Positions 17,435 to 26,201 of a stretch of DNA of 64,000 bases are shown here, piece after piece. Within the stretch, counting starts at the first letter, position 1. Each line of letters begins with the position of its first letter. A program made the translations under genes and the position numbers. The notes below the pieces were generated by a model that was not told the origin of the DNA, did not search any database, and worked only from the letters and a program-made list of their open reading frames with translations. Origin of the DNA: an uncultured Schaedlerella sp. (lineage in GTDB: Bacteria; Bacillota; Clostridia; Lachnospirales; Lachnospiraceae); the NCBI GenBank assembly GCA_934435195.1, contig CAKSAJ010000013.1, positions 1 to 64,000 on the forward strand. Direction: 5' to 3'.

Positions 17435-17487
17435 AAAAAAAGAGACTCCTGCTGTATCAATCTAATTATGATACAGCAAAAGTCTCA
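17435..17487 (-). terminator. riboswitch expression-platform terminator
   Basis: On the minus strand GAGACT(TTT)GCTGTATC pairs with GATACAGC(AGG)AGTCTC and a run of seven T follows. The 5' arm includes the GAGACUUUU that closes the riboswitch aptamer, so aptamer folding and terminator folding exclude each other. That is the arrangement expected for a ligand-ON switch. Confidence 0.85.
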
Positions 17488-17571
17488 TCATTTCATCACG
17501 ATACGGATAGGTAAACCCATCGTATTGACGACATCGTGAACGCAACTATGTGCGCCGATTACTCCCTTTTA
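17478..17571 (-). ncRNA. yybP-ykoY (manganese) riboswitch
   Basis: Read on the minus strand, the element begins AAAAGGGAGTAAT, contains the conserved internal GTCGTCAATACGA block and ends GATGAGACTTTT, which are the signature elements of the yybP-ykoY class. The closing helix is AAAAG/CUUUU. This class binds Mn2+ and typically controls MntP, UPF0016/TerC proteins and P2-ATPases. It lies about 120 bases upstream of the ATPase start and overlaps a terminator. Confidence 0.92.
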
Positions 17572-17578
17572 CAAGGTA

Positions 17579-17607
17579 ACTATACAATTTTTATTTTAAA
17601 ATGTCAA
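17579..17607 (-). promoter_or_regulatory. promoter of the riboswitch/ATPase transcript
   Basis: TTGACA (minus strand of 17602-17607) and TATAGT (17579-17584) are 17 bases apart, immediately upstream of the riboswitch. Confidence 0.85.
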
Positions 17608-17622
17608 TCATTTTTTATCTGA

Positions 17623-18957
17623 TTAGCAGATTCCCTGAGCTGTCATAGCATCAGCAACTTTCTCAAATCCGGCAATGTTGGCACCTACAACATAGTTGCC
17701 TTTGAATCCGTATTTTTCAGCTGCATCAGCTGCATTATGGCAAATATTAACCATGATGTTTTTCAGTTTAGAATCTACTTCTTCAAATGTCCAGCTCAAT
17801 CTCTCACTGTTCTGTGACATCTCAAGTGCAGATGTAGCAACACCACCGGCATTAGATGCTTTACCAGGTGCAAACAATACTCCATGCTCCTGTAAGTACT
17901 CTGTAGCTTCCATTGTTGTAGGCATATTAGCACCTTCTGCAACTGCTATACATCCATTAGCAACAAGTGCTTTTGCATCCTCAAGATGAAGTTCATTCTG
18001 TGTAGCACATGGAAGAGCAATATCTACTTTGACATTCCATACGCCTCTTCCCTCATGATATTCTGAGTTTGGACGATAATTCTTATATTCTGTAAGTCTT
18101 GCACGTTTTACTTCTTTGATTTCTTTCAGTGCTGCAACATCAATTCCGTCTGGATCATATACCCATCCTGTAGAATCACTTACTGTTACAACTTTAGCTC
18201 CGAGCTGCTGAGCTTTTTCTGTTGCATAGATTGCTACATTACCAGCACCAGAAACTGCTACTGTCTTACCTGCGATGTCCTGTCCGTTTAATTTCAGCAT
18301 CTCTTCTGTGAAATATAAGAGGCCATATCCTGTAGCCTCTGTACGAGCTAAAGATCCACCATAGCTTAATCCTTTACCTGTCAGAACACCTTCATACAGT
18401 CCGCGGATTCTCTTGTACTGTCCGAACATATAACCAATCTCTCTTGCACCTGTTCCGATATCTCCTGCAGGAACATCTGTATCAGCTCCGATATATTTAC
18501 AAAGCTCTGTCATAAAGCTCTGGCAGAACGCCATAACTTCTCTGTCTGATTTTCCCTTAGGATCGAAATCTGATCCACCTTTACCTCCACCGATTGGAAG
18601 ACCTGTCAAAGAGTTTTTAAAGATCTGCTCGAATCCAAGGAATTTGATAATTCCTAGGTTAACAGATGGATGCAGACGAAGTCCTCCTTTGTATGGTCCA
18701 ATAGCACTATTAAACTGTACACGATATCCTGTATTAACCTGTACCTGTCCTTTATCATCTACCCATGGAACGCGGAATTTAATCTGTCTTTCTGGCTCAA
18801 CCAATCTTTCAAGTAAAGCATCTTTACGGAATTTTTCTTCATTTGCTTCTACTACTACACGAAGAGACTCTAATACCTCTTTTACTGCCTGATGAAATTC
18901 AGGTTCTGCTGGATTTTTTTTCACTACTAATTCAATGACTTCATCTACGTATGACAT
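17623..18957 (-). CDS. gdhA: NADP-type glutamate dehydrogenase
   Basis: A 444-residue glutamate dehydrogenase of the hexameric bacterial class, interconverting glutamate with 2-oxoglutarate and ammonia. The substrate-binding lysine region 'PIGGGKGGSDFDPKGKS', the 'ADTDVPAGDIGTG' segment, the dinucleotide fold 'VAVSGAGNVA' and the C-terminal 'EGANMPTT...KASNAGGVA' motifs are all intact. AGGAGG precedes the ATG. The cofactor is assigned NADP from family resemblance; it could also accept NAD. It is monocistronic with its own strong promoter and a hairpin in the leader. Confidence 0.95.
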   Translation of the reverse strand: MSYVDEVIELVVKKNPAEPEFHQAVKEVLESLRVVVEANEEKFRKDALLERLVEPERQIKFRVPWVDDKGQVQVNTGYRVQFNSAIGPYKGGLRLHPSVNLGIIKFLGFEQIFKNSLTGLPIGGGKGGSDFDPKGKSDREVMAFCQSFMTELCKYIGADTDVPAGDIGTGAREIGYMFGQYKRIRGLYEGVLTGKGLSYGGSLARTEATGYGLLYFTEEMLKLNGQDIAGKTVAVSGAGNVAIYATEKAQQLGAKVVTVSDSTGWVYDPDGIDVAALKEIKEVKRARLTEYKNYRPNSEYHEGRGVWNVKVDIALPCATQNELHLEDAKALVANGCIAVAEGANMPTTMEATEYLQEHGVLFAPGKASNAGGVATSALEMSQNSERLSWTFEEVDSKLKNIMVNICHNAADAAEKYGFKGNYVVGANIAGFEKVADAMTAQGIC

Positions 18958-18980
18958 TCTAATCTACCTCCTAAAACTAG

Positions 18981-19010
18981 AAAAAGCATGCAGTTAGTCT
19001 GCAAGCTTTC
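18981..19010 (-). terminator. possible attenuator in the gdhA leader
   Basis: Minus-strand AAAGCTTGCAG and CTGCATGCTTT form a stem with one mismatch and a 5-base loop, followed by TTTC. It lies between the promoter (-10 at 19034) and the gdhA ribosome site, so it could terminate transcription early or stabilise the 5' end. Confidence 0.5.
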
Positions 19011-19033
19011 CGACATCTTTGTCTTCGTTCTTT

Positions 19034-19062
19034 ATTGTATAAGCATTATCCTCTGTTGTCAA
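19034..19062 (-). promoter_or_regulatory. promoter of gdhA
   Basis: Perfect TTGACA (19057-19062) and TACAAT (19034-19039), 17-base spacer, on the minus strand. Confidence 0.85.
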
Positions 19063-19091
19063 TAAAAAATTTTATTATTTTACAACACTGT

Positions 19092-19103
19092 TACGTTAAC
19101 GTA
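19092..19103. promoter_or_regulatory. 12-base palindrome upstream of the gdhA promoter
   Basis: TACGTTAACGTA is a perfect palindrome 30 bases upstream of the gdhA -35 box, a fitting position for an activator or repressor site. No known regulator consensus is claimed. Confidence 0.4.
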
Positions 19104-19144
19104 GTAAATGCTCCGAAAACAATACAAAAAATTTCCTATATAAT

Positions 19145-19176
19145 AAAAAACAAGGCACTGAATTCAGCACCTTGTT
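19145..19176 (-). terminator. terminator of rpsU
   Basis: AACAAGG (19149-19155) and CCTTGTT (19170-19176) enclose an inner CTG/CAG pairing; a T-run follows on the minus strand. It separates rpsU from gdhA. Confidence 0.75.
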
Positions 19177-19187
19177 AATCTGCACTA

Positions 19188-19364
19188 TTAATTATACTTA
19201 CGTTTTCTAGCAGCTTCAGATTTCTTTTTACGTCTTACGCTTGGCTTTTCGTAATGTTCTCTTTTACGAATCTCCTGCTGAATGCCAGCTTTCGCACAGT
19301 TTCTTTTGAATCTGCGTAAAGCACTATCTAACGTTTCGTTTTCTTTAACGATTACATTTGACAT
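19188..19364 (-). CDS. rpsU: 30S ribosomal protein S21, 58 aa
   Basis: The frame reads from ATG at 19364 to TAA at 19188-19190. It contains the S21 signature 'LDSALRRFKRNCAKAG' and the very basic C-terminus 'PSVRRKKKSEAARKRK'. S21 is a small 30S protein near the anti-Shine-Dalgarno region. The gene has a strong promoter and a terminator of its own; a GGAGG 14 bases upstream and an AGGTG 8 bases upstream of the ATG are both possible ribosome sites. Confidence 0.95.
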   Translation of the reverse strand: MSNVIVKENETLDSALRRFKRNCAKAGIQQEIRKREHYEKPSVRRKKKSEAARKRKYN

Positions 19365-19443
19365 AGTCTCACACCTAACCTCCCCTCCAGCCTTGTATTG
19401 TGCATCATACGACTGTTCGGGTATATTTATTGCACTACAAATG

Positions 19444-19471
19444 ATTATAACATATTTTTCAGCTACGTCAA
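19444..19471 (-). promoter_or_regulatory. promoter of rpsU
   Basis: TTGACG (19466-19471) and perfect TATAAT (19444-19449), 16-base spacer, minus strand. It lies in the gap after alaS. Confidence 0.85.
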
Positions 19472-19524
19472 CTGTTTTTACAACAAAAATTGTTATAATT
19501 TTTTATGCAATTCACATGATATTC

Positions 19525-22164
19525 CTATGCAAGTTGCTCAGAAAGTACTTCTTCCGCCTTTTTCAATGCATCTGTAATACCTGCCGGATTCTTTCCGCCG
19601 GCCTGAGCCATGTTTGGACGACCACCGCCGCCACCGCCTACACATCCTGCAATTGCTTTGACAAGATTACCGGCATGTGCTCCTTTTTTCATAGCTCCAT
19701 CTGTTGCCATAACCATCAAACTTACTTTACCATCATTACCTGATGCCAATACAACTACTCCGTCACCAAGTTTTTCTTTCATCTGATCTCCAAGATCACG
19801 AAGTCCATTCATGTCTACACCAGCAAGCTCCGCTGCAAGTAATTTAACGCCTGAAATTTCTTTAACCTGATCCATAATATCTCCGGCTGCATCCTGTGCC
19901 ATCTTGCTCTTCAGGCTCTCCAGCTCACTATGAAGGGCTTTATTCTCTGCCTGCAGATGAGCAATCTTTTCTGAAACTGTATCTGGTGTTGTCTTCAGAA
20001 GTTTTGCTGCATCACGAAGTTTATTTTCCAAATCGCTATAATATTTTAATAATCCTTCTGATGTAAGTGCCTCAATACGACGTACTCCTGCCGCAACACC
20101 TGACTCAGATACAATCTTAAGAGCCATAATCTCAGATGTATTTGCTACATGAGTACCTCCACAGAACTCAATTGAAAAGTCTCCCATATTTACAACACGT
20201 ACGACATCTCCATATTTTTCGCCAAATAATGCCTGTGCGCCTGTCTTTTTAGCCTCTTCAATCGGCATATTCTTAATCACAACAGGAAGTGCTTTCTGGA
20301 TTGCATCATTTACAATCTTCTCAACCTTCTCAAGTTCTTCCACTGTCAATGCTGAGAAATGAGTAAAGTCAAAGCGAAGTCTGTCTTCATTTACACTTGA
20401 ACCTGCCTGCTCAACATGATTGCCAAGCACCATACGAAGTGCTTTCTGAAGCAAATGAGTAGCACTATGGTTACGTGCAGAAAGTGCACGTTTTTCTGCG
20501 TTTACTTCAAGAGTAGCCTTGTCTGCTACTTTAATCATACCTTTTGTCACAATACCCACATGGCCAATCTTACCACCGAGAAGTTTAATCGTATCTTCAA
20601 CTTTAAATTCACCATCTGCTGTGCGAATCACACCAGTATCTGCTTCCTGTCCACCACTTGTTGCATAAAATGGTGTTTCCTCTACAAATACAGTTCCTCT
20701 TTCTCCATCTGAAAGAGCATCAACCACTGCTGTCTCAGAAGTCAGCACTGTTACGTTTGATTCATATGTCAGATTATCATAACCAACAAATTTGCTTGTT
20801 ACGCTTGGATCAATAGACTCATATACAGTTACATCAGCTCCCATATAGTTTGTCACTTCACGGGCATCACGGGCAGTCTTTCTCTGGATTTCCATTGCTG
20901 CATGGAATCCGTCTTCATCTACATCCAGATTTTTTTCTTCCAGAATCTCTTTTGTCAAATCTAATGGGAATCCATATGTGTCATAAAGACGGAATGCATC
21001 TTCACCTGATAATGTTTTCTCGCCTTTTTCTTCCATACTTGCAATCATATCAGAAAGGATTCCAAGGCCCTGATCAATTGTTTTATTAAACTGCTCTTCC
21101 TCTTTTGCTATAACTTTTAAAATAAATTCTTTCTTTTCTTCCAATTCAGGATATCCGTCTTTCGAACCGGCAATTACAGTCTCTGCAAGTTCTGGCAGGA
21201 AATTTCCTTCGATTCCTAATAATCTTCCATGACGGCATGCACGACGAAGCAAACGACGAAGTACATATCCACGACCTTCATTTGAAGGCATAATACCGTC
21301 AGAAATCATAAATGTTACAGAACGCACATGATCTGTGATAACACGGAGTGAAACATCCGTATTATAATCTTTTCCGTATTCTTTGTTTGCAAGCTTAGAT
21401 ACATGATCTCGAAGTGCCTTAATTGTATCAACATCAAAAATTGAATCAACGTCCTGTACAACACTTGCAAGACGCTCTAACCCCATACCTGTATCAATAT
21501 TCTTCTGCTCTAATTCAGAATAATTTCCATTGCCATCGTTATCAAACTGTGTAAATACATTGTTCCAGATTTCCATGTAACGGTCACATTCACAACCTAC
21601 TGTACAGCCTGGTTTACCACATCCGTATTTTTCTCCACGATCATAATAAATCTCTGAACATGGACCACAAGGACCTGAACCGTGCTCCCAGAAGTTATCT
21701 TCTTTACCAAATCTGAAAATTCTCTCTGCAGGGATTCCCATCTTTTTATTCCAGATTTCAAAAGCCTCGTCATCATTCTCATAAACAGATGGATATAATC
21801 TTTCTGGGTTCAGTCCGACTACTTCTGTCAAGAACTCCCATGACCATTCGATTGCTTCTTCTTTGAAATAATCTCCAAATGAGAAGTTTCCAAGCATCTC
21901 AAAAAATGTACCGTGACGTGCTGTCTTACCTACATTCTCAATATCGCCTGTACGAATACACTTCTGACATGTTGTCACACGTGTTCTAGGTGGAATCTCC
22001 TGTCCTGTAAAATATGGTTTTAATGGTGCCATTCCTGAATTGATCAGTAACAAACTTTTATCGTTATGAGGCACCAGCGAAAAGCTCTTCATCGCAAGAT
22101 GTCCTTTGCTCTCAAAGAACTCTAAAAACATTTTTCTTAATTGGTTTACTCCATATGGCTGCAT
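19525..22164 (-). CDS. alaS: alanyl-tRNA synthetase
   Basis: An 879-residue class II alanyl-tRNA synthetase: catalytic core from residue 1 ('FLEFFESKGH', 'RTGDIENVGKTARHGTFFEM'), tRNA-recognition region, editing domain with 'RNHSATHLL' and 'FCGGTH' zinc/editing motifs, and a C-terminal DHHA1-type Gly-rich domain ('GGGGGGRPNMAQAGG'). Full length. AGGAGGAGAAGG precedes the ATG. It has its own promoter and no visible T-box leader, so it is not controlled by tRNA-Ala at that level. Confidence 0.97.
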   Translation of the reverse strand: MQPYGVNQLRKMFLEFFESKGHLAMKSFSLVPHNDKSLLLINSGMAPLKPYFTGQEIPPRTRVTTCQKCIRTGDIENVGKTARHGTFFEMLGNFSFGDYFKEEAIEWSWEFLTEVVGLNPERLYPSVYENDDEAFEIWNKKMGIPAERIFRFGKEDNFWEHGSGPCGPCSEIYYDRGEKYGCGKPGCTVGCECDRYMEIWNNVFTQFDNDGNGNYSELEQKNIDTGMGLERLASVVQDVDSIFDVDTIKALRDHVSKLANKEYGKDYNTDVSLRVITDHVRSVTFMISDGIMPSNEGRGYVLRRLLRRACRHGRLLGIEGNFLPELAETVIAGSKDGYPELEEKKEFILKVIAKEEEQFNKTIDQGLGILSDMIASMEEKGEKTLSGEDAFRLYDTYGFPLDLTKEILEEKNLDVDEDGFHAAMEIQRKTARDAREVTNYMGADVTVYESIDPSVTSKFVGYDNLTYESNVTVLTSETAVVDALSDGERGTVFVEETPFYATSGGQEADTGVIRTADGEFKVEDTIKLLGGKIGHVGIVTKGMIKVADKATLEVNAEKRALSARNHSATHLLQKALRMVLGNHVEQAGSSVNEDRLRFDFTHFSALTVEELEKVEKIVNDAIQKALPVVIKNMPIEEAKKTGAQALFGEKYGDVVRVVNMGDFSIEFCGGTHVANTSEIMALKIVSESGVAAGVRRIEALTSEGLLKYYSDLENKLRDAAKLLKTTPDTVSEKIAHLQAENKALHSELESLKSKMAQDAAGDIMDQVKEISGVKLLAAELAGVDMNGLRDLGDQMKEKLGDGVVVLASGNDGKVSLMVMATDGAMKKGAHAGNLVKAIAGCVGGGGGGRPNMAQAGGKNPAGITDALKKAEEVLSEQLA

Positions 22165-22203
22165 TGCCTTCTCCTCCTGTAAATTAAAAACATACTATTT
22201 CAT

Positions 22204-22232
22204 ATAATAACATAGCATTTTTCAAATGTAAA
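22204..22232 (-). promoter_or_regulatory. promoter of alaS
   Basis: TTTACA (22227-22232) and TATTAT (22204-22209), 17-base spacer, minus strand. The -35 box overlaps the terminator stem of the upstream hydrogenase. Confidence 0.7.
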
Positions 22233-22275
22233 GCAGACATAGAACTGCTTTTTTCGTGTCATTCTATGTCTGCTT
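22231..22275 (-). terminator. terminator after the hydrogenase gene
   Basis: AAGCAGACATAGAA (22231-22244) and TTCTATGTCTGCTT (22262-22275) form a perfect 14-bp stem with a 17-base loop, ending the metF-metH-hydrogenase transcript. Confidence 0.75.
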
Positions 22276-22295
22276 CTTATTCCTAAACTATTAGA

Positions 22296-23804
22296 CTATT
22301 TTAATTCAATATTCTCTAATTCTTTTGGTGGAATTGATTTTGTTGAGTTCTTCACATAAGTTGCAACATCTTTCTTAGCCTGAGGAATCGGAATATTAGT
22401 TCCTGCTCCTGCGATGCATCCTCCCGGGCAGCCCATTCCCTCAATCAGGCAGCCGTTCATTTTTCCGGCTTTTGCAAGAAGCAGTGTTTTTCTACATTCT
22501 GCAAGTCCCTCTGCATGTTCGATGTTCACATCTACACCTGGATAATACTCCTTAATGCATTTTTCAATTGCTTCTGCAACACCGCCTGCACATGCATATC
22601 CACGTCCTGCACCGGTTGCATCATGTAAAGAAGATTCAGCTTCATATTTTGACAGATCAATTCCTTTTGCATCAAACATAGCCTGCAACTCTTCAAATGT
22701 TACAACAAAATCTACATCACTTCTTACTGTTCTTCTGGAAGCTTCCAGTTTCTTTGCCGCACATGGTCCGATAAACACAACTTTTGCATTTGGATGCTCC
22801 TGCTTAATTGTTCTTGCCGTTGCAACCATAGGAGTCAGCTCCTGTGAAATCTGATCAATCAAATCTGGAAACTGTTTTTTTGCAAGCATTGCCCAGGATG
22901 GACAACATGATGTCAGAAGGAACGGAAGTTCTCCTGACACAACTTTATTTACATAATGATGTGCCTCTGCCACTGCCCCGATATCTGCTCCAAGTGCGAC
23001 TTCATACACTTCTGAAAATCCCATTTCCTGTAATGCAGCTTTAATATTTCTTGCAGTAATATTTTCTCCAAACTGACCTACAAATGCCGGTGCGATTTCT
23101 GCAACAATTTCTTCACCTTCACTTAAAGCACGTGCAAGCTGGAATATCTGCGATTTATCAGAAATTGCTCCAAATGGACAACTTACCATACACATACCGC
23201 ATGATACACACTTGTCAGGATCAATATAAGCTCTTCCCATTTTATCCGATACAATTGCTCCAACTCCACATGCATTTTTACATGGACGTTCTTTTTTTGC
23301 AATTGCGTCATATGGACAGGCAGACTTGCATTTTCCACACTTAATGCACTTTGTCTGGTCTATATATGATTTTCCATCTACCATGGAAATTGCACCCTTT
23401 GGACAGACTTCCTGACATGGATGTGCAAGACAGCCTTTACACATATTGGATACTTCATATCCTCTTTCCTCGCACGCTTCACACGCTGAAGGAATTACCT
23501 GCATCAATGGCGGCTCATAATATTTTTCCGAAATATTACTTGCTTCTACCCCCTGTGTAAGATGCACAGGTTTATTCTCTGGACGAAGAGATAACCCCAT
23601 TGCCAAACGCAATCTTTCACGCACAACAGCTCTTGCTCGATAACGGCTATCTCGGTAATCCTGATCCTCAGTCACAATTTCATATGGAATTGCTTCCATA
23701 TCATCGATCAATGTCTCTGCATTTGCTTTGAATCCTAATTTTGCAACTTCTGTAAATACTCTTCTTCTAATCATTCTTACAGTAGTCTGTAATCCTCTCA
23801 TCAT
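22296..23804 (-). CDS. monomeric [FeFe]-hydrogenase, group B-like
   Basis: The C-terminal two-thirds carry the H-cluster motifs: TSCCPSW, GPCAAKK and 'EGMGCPGGC', giving the four cysteine ligands plus the proton-relay cysteine. The third motif departs from the classic 'EVMACPGGC' of group A, which fits group B. The N-terminus holds 4Fe-4S sites: 'CKGCLAHPCQEVCP', 'CIKCGKCKSACP' and 'CVSCGMCMVSCP'. Such enzymes interconvert protons and H2 with ferredoxin in anaerobes; group B physiology is poorly known. The gene starts 18 bases after metH in the same direction, so it is probably co-transcribed with the methionine genes. Maturases HydEFG are not in the window. Confidence 0.88.
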   Translation of the reverse strand: MMRGLQTTVRMIRRRVFTEVAKLGFKANAETLIDDMEAIPYEIVTEDQDYRDSRYRARAVVRERLRLAMGLSLRPENKPVHLTQGVEASNISEKYYEPPLMQVIPSACEACEERGYEVSNMCKGCLAHPCQEVCPKGAISMVDGKSYIDQTKCIKCGKCKSACPYDAIAKKERPCKNACGVGAIVSDKMGRAYIDPDKCVSCGMCMVSCPFGAISDKSQIFQLARALSEGEEIVAEIAPAFVGQFGENITARNIKAALQEMGFSEVYEVALGADIGAVAEAHHYVNKVVSGELPFLLTSCCPSWAMLAKKQFPDLIDQISQELTPMVATARTIKQEHPNAKVVFIGPCAAKKLEASRRTVRSDVDFVVTFEELQAMFDAKGIDLSKYEAESSLHDATGAGRGYACAGGVAEAIEKCIKEYYPGVDVNIEHAEGLAECRKTLLLAKAGKMNGCLIEGMGCPGGCIAGAGTNIPIPQAKKDVATYVKNSTKSIPPKELENIELK

Positions 23805-23822
23805 AATTGTATATTCCTCCTT

Positions 23823-26201
23823 TTATTTTTTCTGTAATAATTTTTGTGCATAATACACTGACTGCATTGCATCTTTCCCATAAAAATCCGCACCGATCAT
23901 ATCCGCATAATCTTGATTTAAAACTGCACCACCAACCATTACTTTGCAATCTGGAGCTTCTTTTCGTAATAACTTAATTGTCTCCTCCATACTCACTACC
24001 GTTGTTGTCATTAGTGCACTAAGACCTACCAGCTTCACATCCTGCTCCTGAACAGCTTCAAGAATTGTTTCTGGCGGAACATCTTTGCCAAGATCAATGA
24101 CATCAAAACTATAGTTTTCCAATAAAACTTTTACAATATTCTTACCGATGTCATGTATATCCCCTTTTACGGTTGCCAGAACAACTTTTTCTTTTTTCTC
24201 TTCAGCATCTTCATTGCCGCTCATCTGCTCTTTCAGCACTGCAAACGCTGTTTTAGCTGCCTCTGCACTCATCAGTAATTGTGGCAGAAAAACAGTTCCT
24301 TTCTCAAAGCCTTTTCCAACGTGATCCAGTGCCGGGATCAGTTGTGTATTGATGATATCCAATGGCTGTTCTGTTTTCACCTGTTCCAGTGTGATCAGTC
24401 GTGCTTCGTCTTTTACACCTTTTTCAATCGCCATCTGTAATGTCATTGAACCTGTCTGTGTTGTTGATACGGTTGTAGTCTGACCTGAATATTTTCCGAT
24501 ATAGCGTTCACAATTTGTATCGTAATTCATCAATGCATGATATGCATCAAATGACTTCATCATTTCTTCCGATGCCGGATTTACAATTCCACAACTCAGC
24601 CCGTTATACATCGCCATCGTATAAAAATGCGAATTCACGATTGGGCGCATTGGTAACCCAAATGAAATATTTGAAACACCAAGGATTGTATGAACTCCGA
24701 GCTCATGTCTTACGCGATGCAATGCATCTAATGTGATAATTGCCCCTTGCGGCTCTGAACTGATTGTCATTGCCAACACATCAATTACGATATCTTTTTT
24801 ATCAATCCCATACTTCGCTGCTTCCGCTATTATTTTTTTTGCAATCTCTACTCGTCCATCTGCTGTCGCAGGGATTCCATTTTCATCCAATGTCAGTCCG
24901 ACAACTACACCACCATATTTTTGAATCAACGGAAATACTGCATCCATTGATTCTTTTTTCCCACTGACAGAATTAACCATAGGCTTTCCATTATAGATAC
25001 GAAGTGCTGCTTCCATGGCATTAATGTCTACTGTGTCGATCTGAAGCGGAAGACTTGTCACTCCTTGCAAACTCGTTATTGCTTCTATCATCATCTGTTT
25101 TTCATCGATATCCGGAAGACCTACATTCACATCCAAAATATGTGCACCTTTTTCTTCCTGCATAATACCTTCCTTTAAAATGTAGTCCAGATCATGATCT
25201 TTTAAAGCCTGTTTGAATTTTTTCTTTCCTGTTGGATTGATACGCTCCCCGATAATTTTAGAACCATTTCCAAATATAACGGATTTACCATATGAGGACA
25301 CGATTGTTTCCGTCTTCTTTGTGATTGGCTTCACATTCTTATCTTTACACATTACAATCATAGCACGGATGTGATCTGGTGTTGTTCCACAACAGCCTCC
25401 GATAACAGCACCACCCATATCCACTATCTTTTCCATTGTCTGTGCAAATTCTTCCGGCTCAACATCATAATACGTTTCATTTCCACGTTGTTTTGGAAGT
25501 CCCGCATTTGGTTTTACAACAATTGGTAAAGAAGAATATTTTTGCAGTTCTTCCAGCATTGGAAACATTTGTTTCGGTCCCAATCCACAGTTAATTCCAA
25601 GTGCATCAACTCGAAGTCCTTCCAACATACTGACAAAAACCGGGATATCTGCACCTGTCAATAATTTCTTGCGCTCATCAAAAATTGCTGTCACAAAAAC
25701 AGGCAATTTTGTATTTTCTTTTGCTGCAAGGACTGCTGCCTTAATCTCATAGGTATCACTCATTGTTTCAATATGGATAAGGTCTACACCAGCCTGTTCT
25801 CCGTAAATCATCACTTCTTTAAATGCATTATAAGCATCTTCAAAGTCAAGATCTCCCATCGGTTTTAAAAGTTTCCCTGTCGGTCCTACATCCAATGCAG
25901 TGTAAACTTTTTTTCCTGCTCGTTCCTGTGCTGTTTTTACATTTTGAACAGCCGCCTCCACAATTTTTTTCAGCGGATAGGTGTCATCCTTAAACTTCAG
26001 TGCATTAGCCCCAAACGTATTCGTAAGCACAATGTCACTTCCTGCTTCTATATATGCCTGATGTATCCCTATAATGTCTTCCGGATGATTTAGATTCCAT
26101 GTCTCAGGAAGTTCTCCCGGTTTTAATCCCTTCTCCTGAAGAAGAGTTCCCATTCCCCCATCAAAAAATAAAAGTTTCTTTCCTAATTGCTCCAATATCA
26201 T
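23823..26201 (-). CDS. metH: cobalamin-dependent methionine synthase, without reactivation domain
   Basis: Domains in order: homocysteine S-methyltransferase (1 to about 290, zinc cysteines in 'NCGLG' and 'GGCCGTTPDH'), methyltetrahydrofolate-binding (about 305-560), cap and B12-binding domain (about 600-792) with cobalt ligand motif DIHDIGKN. At 792 residues it lacks the C-terminal AdoMet-dependent activation domain of E. coli MetH (about 1200 residues). That domain is encoded by the next gene upstream, which overlaps by four bases. The pair makes methionine from homocysteine and 5-methyl-THF. Confidence 0.93.
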   Translation of the reverse strand: MILEQLGKKLLFFDGGMGTLLQEKGLKPGELPETWNLNHPEDIIGIHQAYIEAGSDIVLTNTFGANALKFKDDTYPLKKIVEAAVQNVKTAQERAGKKVYTALDVGPTGKLLKPMGDLDFEDAYNAFKEVMIYGEQAGVDLIHIETMSDTYEIKAAVLAAKENTKLPVFVTAIFDERKKLLTGADIPVFVSMLEGLRVDALGINCGLGPKQMFPMLEELQKYSSLPIVVKPNAGLPKQRGNETYYDVEPEEFAQTMEKIVDMGGAVIGGCCGTTPDHIRAMIVMCKDKNVKPITKKTETIVSSYGKSVIFGNGSKIIGERINPTGKKKFKQALKDHDLDYILKEGIMQEEKGAHILDVNVGLPDIDEKQMMIEAITSLQGVTSLPLQIDTVDINAMEAALRIYNGKPMVNSVSGKKESMDAVFPLIQKYGGVVVGLTLDENGIPATADGRVEIAKKIIAEAAKYGIDKKDIVIDVLAMTISSEPQGAIITLDALHRVRHELGVHTILGVSNISFGLPMRPIVNSHFYTMAMYNGLSCGIVNPASEEMMKSFDAYHALMNYDTNCERYIGKYSGQTTTVSTTQTGSMTLQMAIEKGVKDEARLITLEQVKTEQPLDIINTQLIPALDHVGKGFEKGTVFLPQLLMSAEAAKTAFAVLKEQMSGNEDAEEKKEKVVLATVKGDIHDIGKNIVKVLLENYSFDVIDLGKDVPPETILEAVQEQDVKLVGLSALMTTTVVSMEETIKLLRKEAPDCKVMVGGAVLNQDYADMIGADFYGKDAMQSVYYAQKLLQKK

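Noticed and set aside
19480..19524. Terminator of alaS from TTATAACAA/TTGTTGTAA
   Set aside because: The stem is AT-only and lacks a T-run on the minus strand.
22165..22295. T-box leader for alaS
   Set aside because: The gap holds a terminator for the upstream gene and a promoter only; too short and no T-box sequence.
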